DNA of 64,000 nucleotides. Source: Nematostella vectensis. Taxonomy: Eukaryota > Cnidaria > Anthozoa > Actiniaria > Edwardsiidae. A model generated the notes under the pieces. That model had not been told where the DNA came from. It worked only from the letters and a program-made list of their open reading frames with translations, and did not search any database. A program made the position numbers and the translations under genes. Where the stretch lies: NCBI RefSeq assembly GCF_932526225.1, contig NC_064042.1, positions 14,459,040-14,523,039 on the forward strand, given 5' to 3'. Shown here in pieces: positions 46,027 to 57,416 of the stretch (the first letter of the stretch is position 1; each line of letters begins with the position of its first letter).

Positions 46027-46690
46027 ATGGCAAACAGCGACGTTAGCGGTGGTGCCATATACCCCTCGCTTCCCAGTGTTTGCCCGCAAACGCACATGAC
46101 GCGGGCGTCGGCGGCGACTTGCAAAGCTTCCAACTCCAGAAAATATGTGACACTCAGGCGGTTCTAGACAACGAGATAACGCATCATCGACAGGTGCGGA
46201 AAAAGTATAAGCGCGCCTTTGCCGTTACCCATGCGGTGTCTGTGGCATCCGGCATCGGTGCAGGGGAGCTTTCCAGCTCCGGGGTAGGGGTCTCTTTGAG
46301 TGGGATGGGGGTTCTGGTCGGCGGTCCGCTGGCAGGGGTCGCTGGGCTGGTCGGTGTCGTGGGCGTAGGCGCAGGGATAGTCTCTAGGGGTCTTACGAGC
46401 AGGGTGGCTAAACACGAAGACACGGTGGTTTTAGCGGAGAGTAAGAAAAACTCGATCAGCGAGCTGCTCTGTAAGGCTCTGCAAGACGGGCGTATCTCAG
46501 ACGAAGAGTTTCGGCTAATACTTCGGGGCAAGAGAGATACTACACGCTTAAGGCCGCTATCAGAGCTCTACACGGCCTCGCATCGCGTGACAAAAAAAGC
46601 CCCCCGGGGAAGCGCCTTGAGACACGCGAAAAGGTGAAAAAGGGGCTGCGAGAAATTCGCGAAGAGTTCGGGAGCGAGGTGTTCGAGTAA
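46027..46690 (+). pseudogene. Gly-rich hydrophobic element protein with coiled-coil end, frameshifted
   Basis: ATG at 46027, a frame change near 46080, then DTQAVLDNEITHHRQVRKKY, a glycine-rich double hydrophobic segment (about 46240-46395), and KHEDTVVLAESKKNSISELL. Another change near 46530 restores a charged helical tail to TAA 46688-46690. The hydrophobic hairpin between charged helices suggests membrane insertion. Role unknown. Confidence 0.55.
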
Positions 46691-46777
46691 AACTCAGGTT
46701 TAAACGCCACGCTAGCGGCTTCGAATTTACGGCCGAAAAACGGTTATTCTGCGCTCCGTAGTGTGGCGGTCCAATCT

Positions 46778-47388
46778 AATGCTCGGTATACTACAGGACA
46801 GAAGGGGGTCTAATTGCAAGGTTCCCACATGCTACCGCTGCCGGAACGGCAAGCGAGGCGCTACCGGAGGTGAGCAAACGCTTTAGCGACCCCTTTCCCA
46901 CGAGGCCCCAGCGTCTCGCGCGGTATACCGCCGCCGGAACGGCAAGCGCTGGCGTTGGGTATGCCGCCGCCGGAACGGCAAGTGCTGGGCATACAAAAAA
47001 CAACGGAGAATGGGCTGGGGGGCGCGGCGGGGCGTGGCGCGGGTTATCCCCATTTCTATGCGCGTGCGCAAGCCCCTGTTGCGCGAAGCGCACACGGACC
47101 CCGCCCGACGTCGCCGATCTCTTTTGCGCGAAGCGCACCCGGACCCCGCGAAGCGCTGAAGCGAAGCGAAGTTCGAAGCGCTGCGGGCTGGGGGGAGCGG
47201 CGGGGCGCGGCGCGAGTCCCTCTCGTTTCTATGCGCGCGCGCATACATGTGGCCCCAATCCCGCAGCGCTTCGCGCGGGATTAACAATTGCCAATTGTTT
47301 ATCTACCCGAACCCCGCCCGACGTAGACTAACAATTGGCAATTGTTTATCTACGCAAAGCGTTTCTATGAAAAACCAAAGTCCCCCCC
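46778..47388. repeat. Right terminal inverted repeat of the Polinton-like element
   Basis: About 611 bp, inverse of 37573-38205, ending GTCCCCCCC. It is slightly shorter than the left copy through small indels and carries point differences, so the two ends are no longer identical. Confidence 0.9.
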
Positions 47389-47394
47389 ACTATT
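47389..47394. repeat. Right target-site duplication ACTATT
   Basis: Identical to 37567-37572 and directly abutting the right terminal repeat. Confidence 0.88.
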
Positions 47395-48043
47395 CTGGAA
47401 TTCTGTTTTGATTTAAAAAAAAAGTGCACATACATATTAGGACCTTGAGGATCTGTTATTACCTAAAAAATATGCCTTCTTTTTATACCACCTACAATAT
47501 TTTCAATAACCCTGGGTACCTCAATGTTTTCTTACAAACCTTAAAAAAAGAGTTTTTTTTCTCATGTCACAATATAATGTGATCCAAAAGTAAAATTCAG
47601 GCTTCATAGAAAGCCAAGACATCTTTTTTGTAGAGGAGAAATTTGCTCAAAAGCAATGGTTTTTTTCCTTCTGCAGCTTCTCCTATAAAAGCTTTCAACC
47701 TCTGGCTCATCAGATCATAGAGCTTTATCAGACAGCAAAGTTCATTTTTCATTTTCATTCATTTTCTGTAATGGGTATCATTTCAGTTGGGACTATTTTT
47801 AGTTTTAGGTTTTATGAATTAGGTTTTTTGTGGTATAATATTTGTATCCTGTTTTTAGTTTTAGGTTTTTATGAATTAGGTTTTTGTGGTATGATATTTG
47901 TATCGTAAGGAAATCACCAGTTTTTTCTTAAATGCTTTTCTCCAAACTTCTTCAGGTAAATCTCAGCCAGAGATTCTGAAATCAAGCTGAGACACAAGCT
48001 GCTGGCTAAGAGGCATGACCCAGGGCAGGATGTACATATAAGG
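47395..48043. other. AT-rich non-coding sequence with a short tandem duplication
   Basis: A roughly 55-bp segment with TTTTATGAATTAGG and TGTGGTATAATATTTGTATC is present twice at about 47805-47908. No gene was recognised. Confidence 0.6.
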
Positions 48044-48049
48044 CATTGG

Positions 48050-48960
48050 CATACCTGCCAACCCCCAGACTTGAAAAAACGGGAAATTATTTTAGGGGGG
48101 AGGGGACGGGGTACGGGATGAGGGGGGGTGGGGTGGGGATAAGCAAATCACAAGAGTTTTGCTCGAAGATGTGTGTGTTCCTTTGTTCTCTTATTGTTTT
48201 TGGGTACCCTGTGATGAAGCGAATGAAAAAAATTATGAGTAAAGACTGTTTTCGAAAAATTCATTCAACTTTGTAACAAATATTCAGAATATTTTATTCA
48301 ATCGATAAAAGGAATGTAGAATCTCAGTTTCTATCTATTTGATAAAATGATAAAATGGTGAAAACTTTGATCGAAATTTTCGAGATGTTCCCCCACGAGA
48401 ACTCTTGAGAACTTTCGAAATAACTTGTGTTGCATTACTTTTGGGTAAAACACTATATTGACTGGACTAATGGTTCGATGTAAGAACATCAATTTCAACT
48501 ACTTTTTGAGATGCCAGCATTTTAATTCCATCATATCCTGACCACAGAGCGCCTTAAGATTCTCTTTGATGAGCCTTGAAGTTTGTAGCCGGCATGATTT
48601 ACATACAACGCCAACTTAAAAACTCGCGCAAAAACGGCTCCAAAGTAGAGCCAAATTCTCAACAATTCGCGCGAAAAAATGGTCAAACTTGATTGGTCCA
48701 TATCTGCAAGCATTTCAGTATTGCGGGAGCAGTCCTGTGGTCTAGGCTCATTCTCGAAAAACCTGAAAACGTCATAATTTGAGTACAAACTATAAGAATT
48801 GCATAACTTTGTGGATAAAATCCAACTTTTACTTAAAAAAACATCTCGACTTATTAAAATTTGGTCATAAACCGGGAGATTTAAGGTAAAATCGTGAGAC
48901 AGGGTGATTTGATAAAAAACCGGGAGTCTCCCGGTAAAACCGGGAGAGTTGGCAGGTATG
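48050..48960. mobile_element. 911-bp non-autonomous DNA element with CATACCTGCCAAC inverted ends
   Basis: It starts CATACCTGCCAAC and ends with the inverse GTTGGCAGGTATG. It is flanked by CATTGG at 48044-48049 and 48961-48966. Near the right end, CCGGGAG / CTCCCGG words form further hairpins. No transposase is encoded. Superfamily not assigned. Confidence 0.75.
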
Positions 48961-48966
48961 CATTGG

Positions 48967-49445
48967 TATTTAATGTAGGTCACCAAAAATTAACACATTT
49001 AAAGTAACAAAAAGTAAGATAATATTTGAATGGAGAAATTGTTCTAAAAATATGAACCAGAGTTATAAAAGTGGAAAAACCTAGTTTTTTTCCAAGTTAG
49101 CCCGACAGGTTCTTGTATAATGTGTGGTTAGTGACATTTAGTCTATTAGTTTCATAAATAGTCTCTTGCTATTACAATGACTCATGGTAAAGTAATTGAG
49201 GTAGTATGTCATAATATATGTCATATTATCATAAAAACAAAAACAGGTATCCTATATGATTCCTTAAGATCATATTTAGAACTATTTAGAAATCAATTTT
49301 CCTATTCTAACCTATTTCAAATTATAGGCTAAATAGATGCTTATAAAAAGGATTCTAATTTGATTATTTTAGGTTAACAGGTTCATTATAGGTTCTTATA
49401 TGTGGTTCTTAACTGTATAATAAAATAATGTACTCAGATTTTTTT
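48967..49445. other. AT-rich sequence, no feature recognised
   Basis: Only short spurious open frames and A/T runs were seen on either strand. Confidence 0.5.
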
Positions 49446-50174
49446 CAAATATGTTGGAGTGCTTTTAATCCACCCTTAGCAAAGTTACATTTAAAAGCAC
49501 AATAGCACAATATTTGAATTGCTCACTTTAAAATTTACACAAGAGAAAAAAAATGATAAAGCCCTATCTTTGCAAGTTAAGTAAAGTTATTTAAAAAAGT
49601 AAAATGAATTGGGACAGTACAGGCAGGGAATGAGTACTTTTACCTCAAATCCACTATGATAGTGTGATTTGCTGAAAACTTATTAATGTATAGGAATTTG
49701 ATATGTATTAGTTTATTTTTTTTAATTTTGAAGAGAATAAAATAGCACCCAGTTTTTTGTGAGGAACTTTAATTGATCCTCATTTTAAAATAAATATGAC
49801 CTCCCTTCACACCTGAAAGCCTTCCTTGTTAATCAAAGCATAAATTTATTTTGCTAATTTTGCTGTATCAGTTGTCTTTCAAGTATAGTTCAATTAATGA
49901 TGTCCTTAGTAATGTCAATAAATACTTTTTTTACCTAGAACAAAAAACATATTTTGTTCTAGGTATTCCCTAGGAGGATTGGGAGGACACCTTTTAATAA
50001 TAATTGCAGTATTTATAGAACATGCAATCTTTATATGTATTACATATGGTGCCGTTTTTGTGGGTGCTGGAACATGATGCATAATGAAAGTGCAGGGAAG
50101 GGGGTTCTACACAAGTTTATCTGAAAAAAGTCATGCTGGCTCCGCTTTTAGGCAGTGCCTAAATCTATATATTT
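49446..50174 (+). repeat. Left copy of an inverted repeat pair (about 0.73 kb)
   Basis: Begins AAATATGTTGGAGTGC and ends AAATCTATATATT. It is matched in inverse by 55315-56066, with substitutions and small indels. It may be a dispersed repeat present twice or the ends of a 6.6-kb element; no target duplication or transposase was seen. Confidence 0.8.
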
Positions 50175-50680
50175 ATTCTGCGACAGTAAAATGTCGTATA
50201 CTGGTATACCGCCGTAAAACGATAGAATTCAAAAAGACCATCTGGGTATGGTCGGTACAACACATATTCATGAGTCGCTGCTGGTGGTCGCGGTCCCTGG
50301 TCGCGGTCATTTATTGAGGCCTTTAATCGCATTTACTGGTGGCGGTCTCTGACCACATCTATCGCGGTCATTAGTTGCAGTCACTGATTGGAAACTTTAT
50401 CAAACGTTTACCTTTGACAAGCCAATCCAAGCGCTTGGTCCATGCAAAGGACGGACAAACGTGTGGTACACAAAGTCGAGCTCTGATTGGTCGGTTATCT
50501 TGATCAATTCTGATTGCGTAGCTGCGCAGTCGTCACGAGATTCCTCCCAGGACTTCTCGGCCACTTGGATGCGGTAGCACTGATCGCCGTATGATTTCCA
50601 TCCCGCCCCACACAGTTCGTCATCTGTACGGTGTTCGACAAGTTTTATATCTCAAATAAATAACTATCAATACTATCGAT

Positions 50681-52008
50681 ATCACTATGACCGAGGTAAT
50701 ATCACTGTCCGAGGCAATATCAAAATGACCGAGGAAATATCTTTATCACCAAGGCAATATCACTATGACCGGGGAAATATCACTATGACCGAGGCAATAT
50801 CACTATGACCGAGGCAATATCACTATGACCGAGGCAATATCACTATGACCGAGGCGATATCACTATGACCGAGGCAATATCACTATGACCGAGGCAATAT
50901 CACTATGACCGAGGCGATATCACTATGACCGAGGCAATATCACTATGACCGAGGCAATATCACTATGACCGAGGCAATATCACTATGACCGAGGCGATAT
51001 CACTATGACCGAGGCGATATCACTATGACCTAGGCAATATCACTATGACCGAGGCAATATCACTATGACCGAGGTGATGTCACTATGACCGAGGCGATAT
51101 CACTATGACCGAGGCAATATCACTATGACCGAGGCAATATCACTATGACCGAGACAACATCACTATGACCGAGGCAATATCACTATGACCGAGGTAATAT
51201 CACTATGACCGAGGCAATATCACTATGACCGAGGCAATATCACTATGACCGAGGCAATATCACTATGACCGAGGCGATATCACTATGACCGAGTCAATAT
51301 CACTATGACCGAGGCAATATCACTATGACCGAGGCAATATCACTATGACCTAGGCGATATCACTATGACCGAGACAATATCACTATGACCGAGTCAATAT
51401 CACTATGACCGAGGCAATATCACTATGACCGAGGCAATATCACTATGACCGAGGCGATATCACTATGACCGAGACAATATCACTATGACCGAGGCAATAT
51501 CACTATGACCGAGGCAATATCACTATGACCTAGGCAATATCACTATGACCGAGGCAATATCACTATGACCTAGGCAATATCACTATGACCGAGGCGATAT
51601 CACTATGACCAAGGCAATATCACTATTACCGAGGCAATATCACAATGACCGAGGCAATATCACTATGACCGGGGAAATATCACTATGACCAAGGCAATAT
51701 CACTATGACCGAGGCAATATCACTATGACCGAGGCAATATCACTATGACCGAGGCAATATCACTATGACCGAGGTAATATCACCATGACCGAGGCAATAT
51801 CACTATGACCTAGGCAATATCACTATGACCGAGGCAATATCACTATGACCGAGGCAATATCACTATTACCGAGGCAATATCACAATGACCGAGGCGATAT
51901 CACTATGACCGGGGAAATATCACTATGACCGAGGCAATATCACTATGACCGAGGCAATATCACTATGACCGAGGCAATATCACTATGACCGAGGCGATAT
52001 CACTATTT
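50681..52008. repeat. 20-bp minisatellite, about 66 copies
   Basis: Very regular head-to-tail copies of CACTATGACCGAGGCAATAT with a strict 20-bp period. Common variants are GAGGCGATAT, TAGGCAATAT and GGGGAAATAT. The regular spacing allows no spacers. Confidence 0.97.
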
Positions 52009-55000
52009 ATTATATGGCTACAATGCTACGCGCGCTCTGATTGGCTGTTGAGGGGGCTGGAATCTTACGATATTGCCCGTGGGCAGTTTTGGATAGTTTT
52101 TCGCAGCGGGTTTTGTTTACATAGCGGAGTGAGTTTGCGAAAACAAAATCGACCAAAAAACTAAAACTTGTGCTTGTCACAACGATGAAAACAACGCTGA
52201 ACGGTGAACAAACCAAGTACTTTAATCTTTTTGCTTCGATTTCCATTCATTTGGGCCCAAGGATGATTCTTCTTTTTTACGTCTGGAGGGCTCTTAAAAG
52301 CAACATTTCTTCACTCCAAGGTCTGATTTCACTCTTTTACATTTTTTAGTTGACCTTGCTCGAGGGTTTCTTGTTTTCCCGTCTTTTTGAAATCGATCGA
52401 TAAACTAATCGATATTCGCGCGAAAGCGAAAGGTGATTTGTTTTTTCGTCATTTTAATTTTTAAGCCTCGTCATTTTAGTTCTTAAGACGGCCTGCGGCC
52501 TTGGGCCATACATTTAAGACCTCAGTCTGATATTACTCCGTACAGCCCTCGCGCTCTGTTAATAAGTACCTTATTACACTTTATTTTCGCGTCACTTTAA
52601 TTTTGCGAATTTCACGATTTTGAAAAATTCCCGTGACGTCACGGGAAACCACTCGTCCCGGTATTCAAACTTCCTCAGGGTTCTTGTGTCTTGAAATGGA
52701 CCATATTGATGAACATATCACAGAGTACAAAGTGTTTAAATCGGTTATTTCCATAGGTAGATGTTATTGTTTACAAATATCAGTATTTTTTGTGAGGGTT
52801 TTGTTCATTCCCTATTATACGGAATCCTACTATTTCTAACGAGACTCTGAAAGAGAACACAAACCATGTTTGTATGTATATCGCAATATAGATAAGTCAT
52901 TAAAAGCTACCACGTTGGCCCACAGACCCGTGAAAAATGATTATGATTGGTGTTTCGTTACTATGGTAATTTCAGTTGTTAAAGAAAGGCGATCATTAAT
53001 CATTTGTGATTCAGGGATTTCAAAACAAATGGCAAAGGCTAACATATCATGAGGAATTTGTTTAGAAGAAACAATAGGCCTGAATTTAACTGTTTTTTTT
53101 TAATGGGTAGTCGCGAAGACAGTGCCGTCACCATTATCTTTCTGCATGGAAGGAAATTATACTCAAGAAAGAAAGTAAGATATATTAGATAGATAAGATA
53201 GATTAGATAAAATAAATAAATATTCTGTAATTTTTTGCTTGAGTTTTCATTTTTCATTGTTTTCATTTTAAAAACTTATCATTAAAGTGAACATCTTTTA
53301 TCAGGGACACTTCCCTGCTTTAATTAATCTTTTTTTTCTCTTTTCTTTTTTTTTTTAATTTTTAGTCCTACGCAAATATCACATGCATTATTCAAACTGA
53401 CCATTTTTGCTAAAAGAAAAAAGGCGTAGAAATTATTAAAGTATTAACAAGAGCTTTATTCAAAACATTTTGAAGGTCATATAACCTTTTCCTGTGCAAA
53501 ACCAACAAAAATATCGGTTACAATATAGTCAATGACAAAAGAGAGATATTAAACAAGCCCTGATCAATCAAAGCGAATATTAGCATATCACCGACAAAAC
53601 AATTAACGTATTTTTGATAGGTTTTGATCAAAACACCGAAAATCATATCTAGTAATAAATCTGTGATATCTAGAAGGTTTATTTTTAATACAAAATTGCA
53701 AATGTTTAAGTGTGAAAAGGGCCGCCATGAAAGAATGACAAAAAAATCTTAGCTGTGAAGAATTTAAAATGCCATGCTGGGAAACGAAAGAAATACGTAA
53801 AAGTAGAATTTTTCTGGAATAGGATGAACGCTGTATTCCTTATAGTCAATTTTGTACGACGCTCTTTCCAGGTGGGCAAATTTACCATGAACCTATTCAT
53901 TTGTACACTAAGGTAAGAAAAAAAGAACAAAAACAAAAACAATAAAATCATAATCATAGTCATCTTTGCTTAATCTAAAAAACTGATGTCGTTTCTTATT
54001 ATCATTAAAAAAGAACTTACCGTTTTGCATCCATTCTCCATATCCCATGACGAAGTATATCCCAAAAATGAAAACCATGAAATTCATATTCTTTTCCTCC
54101 TCTATTCCCTTTACCAGCGGTTCATAGGATATTGCAGTATTCTTAAGGCATTGCAGTCTTTGATGTAGATTGCATGTGAGGAACTAAATGTTTTATCCGT
54201 TTCCTGTGGGTTATTATACCTAGTGTACGCCAAGCGCCAATAAAATGTGATTACCGGTGTTCGGCGCCAAATCTCATTTGCAAACAATAGCTTGCATGGT
54301 AAAATGTGTGGTGTAAACTCTAAAGTAGACACTTAATTGCTTTATAGTAATAAAAAAGGATTTAATTTTAAAAACAATCTTGTCTATCTCGTCGCACAGA
54401 ATACAGCACTCGCGTTTAAGCGGTCTACTTTAATAACAACATTCTCTGCTTATGTGTTTGTGTTTTTGTTAATATGTATTCTTTTTCAGGTCTATTCAAT
54501 CTGTTATTACAGAGCACGGTTTACGGATTACGCAAATGGACCAGCGTATAAATTTTACTGCTTTCAGACCTTAATCCAGCTAATTTATTTTGTGTCAAAC
54601 TTATTGATAGATCGCGGTAAATGCCCTTTTAGCTACAAAGTAGATTTTGAATATCTTTTGGTTCCCAACGCAATATCTAATCCTTTCTGTCAAATATGGA
54701 TCACTTTAATAGGACACGAGGAAACATAATGTTTGTAGTTTAATTTGAGTTTATTCAGATCGGTTTAAACTACTATATGTATACAATACCCAAATTACAG
54801 TCCATGACAAACCACTTATCTAACACAAGCTCGCGCTAAATGCGACGTAAATCACGGTGGATCTCTAACTGGTTTATAAGGAAAACTTGTGAACCCAAGA
54901 AACAGCGCTCGTATAGTGGAGTATCGAAACCAAGAAACTACCTTTATTCACGGGGTATCCTAATTAGGCGAATCTATGGGACCCCCCAATTATATTGTAC

Positions 55001-55314
55001 AGTTTCTATATTCATTTACTTTTCTGTCGTTTTTAGCAACGAGATCCAATAAAAATTGCCAATCCAAGATTGCGACGGCCACGAACTTACAAATCTTGCA
55101 AGATGGACCATTTCCATCATCTATAGCGAGAGATCGATCACCACAATAGCGCAATTATGTGAAGCGATAAGCACTTGCAACTGCTTGCAGTAACTTAAAC
55201 GATAAACGTTTTATGTGTTAAAAGGTGAAAAGAATTGTGCTAGTCTAGATTTCCCAGCTTTAGTCACGGCGCTCTGCACAGGATTCCTGTGTGGTTAACC
55301 ATAATGCAGTATTC
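52009..55314. other. 3.3-kb AT-rich region without recognised gene
   Basis: No exon with clear homology was found. It holds a 20-bp palindrome at 52628-52647 centred on a TGACGTCA (CRE) site, and several short A/T runs. Short open frames such as 54337-54729 lack family resemblance. Confidence 0.5.
52628..52647. promoter_or_regulatory. Perfect 20-bp palindrome containing a CRE/ATF site
   Basis: TTCCCGTGACGTCACGGGAA is its own reverse complement, with TGACGTCA at its centre, the binding site of CREB/ATF bZIP factors. No promoter or gene start could be linked to it. Confidence 0.45.
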
Positions 55315-56066
55315 TAATATATAGATTTAGGCACTGCCTAAAAGCGGAGCCAGCATGACTTTTTTCAGCATAAATTTGTGTAGAACCCCCCCTTCCCTGC
55401 ACTTTCATTATGCATCAAGTTCCACCACCCACAAAAAGGCACTATATGTAAAACCTTTTATAGATTGCATGTTCTATAATTACTGCAATTATTATTATAA
55501 GGTGTCCTCCCAATCCTCCTAGGGAATACCTAGAACAAAATGTTTTTGGTTCTAGGAAAAAAGTATTTATTGACATTACTAAGGATATTATTAACTAAAC
55601 TATACTTGATAGACAACTGATACAGCAAAATAAGCAAAACAAATTTATGCTTTGATTAACAGAGAAGGCTTTCAGGTGTGAAGGGAGGTCATATTTATTT
55701 TAAAATGAGGATCAATTAAAGTTCCTCACAAAAAACTGGGTGCTATTTTATTCTCTTCAAAATTAAAAACAATAAAGAAATACATATCAAATTCCTATAC
55801 ATTAATAAGTATATCAGCAAATCACACTATCATAGTGGGTTTGAGGTAAAAGTACTCATTCCCTGCCTGTACTGTCCCAATTCCTTTTACATTTTTTATA
55901 TTACTTTACTTAACTTGCAAAGATAGGGCTTTATCATTTTCTTTCTTTTGTGTCAGTTTTAAAGTAAGCAATTCAAATATTGGAAAAATATCTTTATTAA
56001 CCTTCTCTCTTGTGTTATAGAATGTAACTTTGCTAAGGGTGGATTAAAAGCACTCCAACATATTTA
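55315..56066 (-). repeat. Right copy of the inverted repeat pair
   Basis: Inverse of 49446-50174, including the block GGCACTGCCTAAAAGCGGAG near its start and CACTCCAACATATTT at its end. Confidence 0.8.
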
Positions 56067-57015
56067 TAATTTTGCGCCTTAAAAAAAATACATTTCACAC
56101 CCCATAGTGGCAAATTCCCTTCAACGCGGCTGCCCTTTATCTCAAGACCAATCGAAGTAAGGGACTGTGCAATATTTATACATTACATTTTAGATATTTT
56201 AGATGTATATACATATACATTTTAGATATAGGCAGAAAGAAGAAAATACCAACTCTGCTCTGGACTATTTCCAGAAAAAGGAAATTATCAGATTCTTCAA
56301 TGAAACGCATTGCGCTTGTAGGTTCCTTAACTGTATATAGGCATGATATATTTTTTTTTAACAACTGTTTCCCGTACATTTGGCGGTTTAGTCGAACTGA
56401 GCTAAGCGGTGCTGATGTTTATCCTCATGCCGAAGTAGAATGCATCAGAGAACACGTGACTACAGGTAGAATATAGGAGGGATGGGTGGGGGGGTCTTCG
56501 TAATTTAAAAAAAAACAGGAGGGGGGTCAGAGCTTAAGTTGACCGCTGTTGTTGAGGGGAGGGGGGTGCTACGTAATTTTTCATTTGAAGCTCATTTTAC
56601 GCCACTCCAGATAATTATTGCACAACTCCTAAATGCGTTTGAGGTAAACAATACTTTTGTAGCTTTTTTATATAGCATGCAGAGTCTTTTTACAGACTAC
56701 AAAAATAACTAGAATGCAGTGCACTGTATGATACCTTTCCTGTCACATTAAATATTTACCCATCTAACCCAAGGCGACAGGTAAACTAAAACCAAGCGAT
56801 ACTAACACTCCTTCTCAGGCCCGTACCCAGGATTTTTATTGAGGGGGTGCGACATCGGAAAAAGTGGACCTATTTTTTTTTTGTTGGGGAGGGGGGGGGA
56901 GTGAGTTCTCTGTTAAAAATCTGACCCTCCCCGAATAATCAAAAAGGGATTTTTTTATGCCTTTGCAGTATCTCCATTCGCTTGATCGCTTATTCGGTCT
57001 CCAAGGGGGTGTGCC
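56067..57015. other. Non-coding sequence with G/C-run repeat remnants
   Basis: Contains CAGGCCCGTACCCAGGATTT at about 56817, resembling the end of the MITE at 28310, plus G-runs. No gene recognised. Confidence 0.45.
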
Positions 57016-57022
57016 TGTTTAC

Positions 57023-57416
57023 ACGCACAAACACAACACAAACACAACACAAACACAACACAACACAACACAAACACAACACAAACACAACACAAACACA
57101 ACACAAACACAACACAAACACAACACAAACACAACACAAACACAACACAACACAAACACAACACAAACACAAACACAAACACAAACACAAACACAACACA
57201 AACACAACACAAACACAACACAAACACAACACAAACACAACACAAACTCAGCACCGCCAACACTAGTCACAACACAAACTCAGCACAAACACAACACAAA
57301 CACAACACAAACTCAGCACCGCTAACACTAGTCACAACACAAACACAACACAAACACAACACAAACTCAGCACAAACACAACACAAACTCAGCACCGCTA
57401 ACACTAGTCACAACAA
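57023..57416. repeat. ACAAACACAAC-type microsatellite with interspersed CTCAGCACCGC units
   Basis: Alternating CACAAACACAA words, later mixed with a longer unit containing AACTCAGCACCGCTAACACT and AGTCACAAC. It runs straight into the next array. Confidence 0.92.

Larger units (their letters stand above)
37573..47388. mobile_element. Polinton/Maverick-like element, 9,816 bp, probably defective
   Basis: Long terminal inverted repeats (37573-38205 and 46778-47388), an exact 6-bp target duplication ACTATT, a family B DNA polymerase gene and a retroviral-type integrase together define a Polinton/Maverick-type self-synthesising element. Unlike canonical Polintons of 15-20 kb, it is under 10 kb. 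I found no packaging ATPase, cysteine protease or large major capsid gene. The polymerase gene continues into an SF1 helicase and HNH-like domain. GC content is clearly higher than the AT-rich flanks. Several genes contain frameshifts or stops. Confidence 0.88.

Noticed and set aside
50681-52008. CRISPR-like array
   Set aside because: Uniform head-to-tail units with no unique spacers, in an animal genome.
54337-54729. 130-residue ORF with hydrophobic stretch
   Set aside because: Composition follows AT-rich DNA; no splice context or motif supports a receptor exon.
56957-57325. TQTQHKHNTN and CVVFVLCLC repeat proteins
   Set aside because: Both strands of an ACAAAC microsatellite are open; no gene structure.
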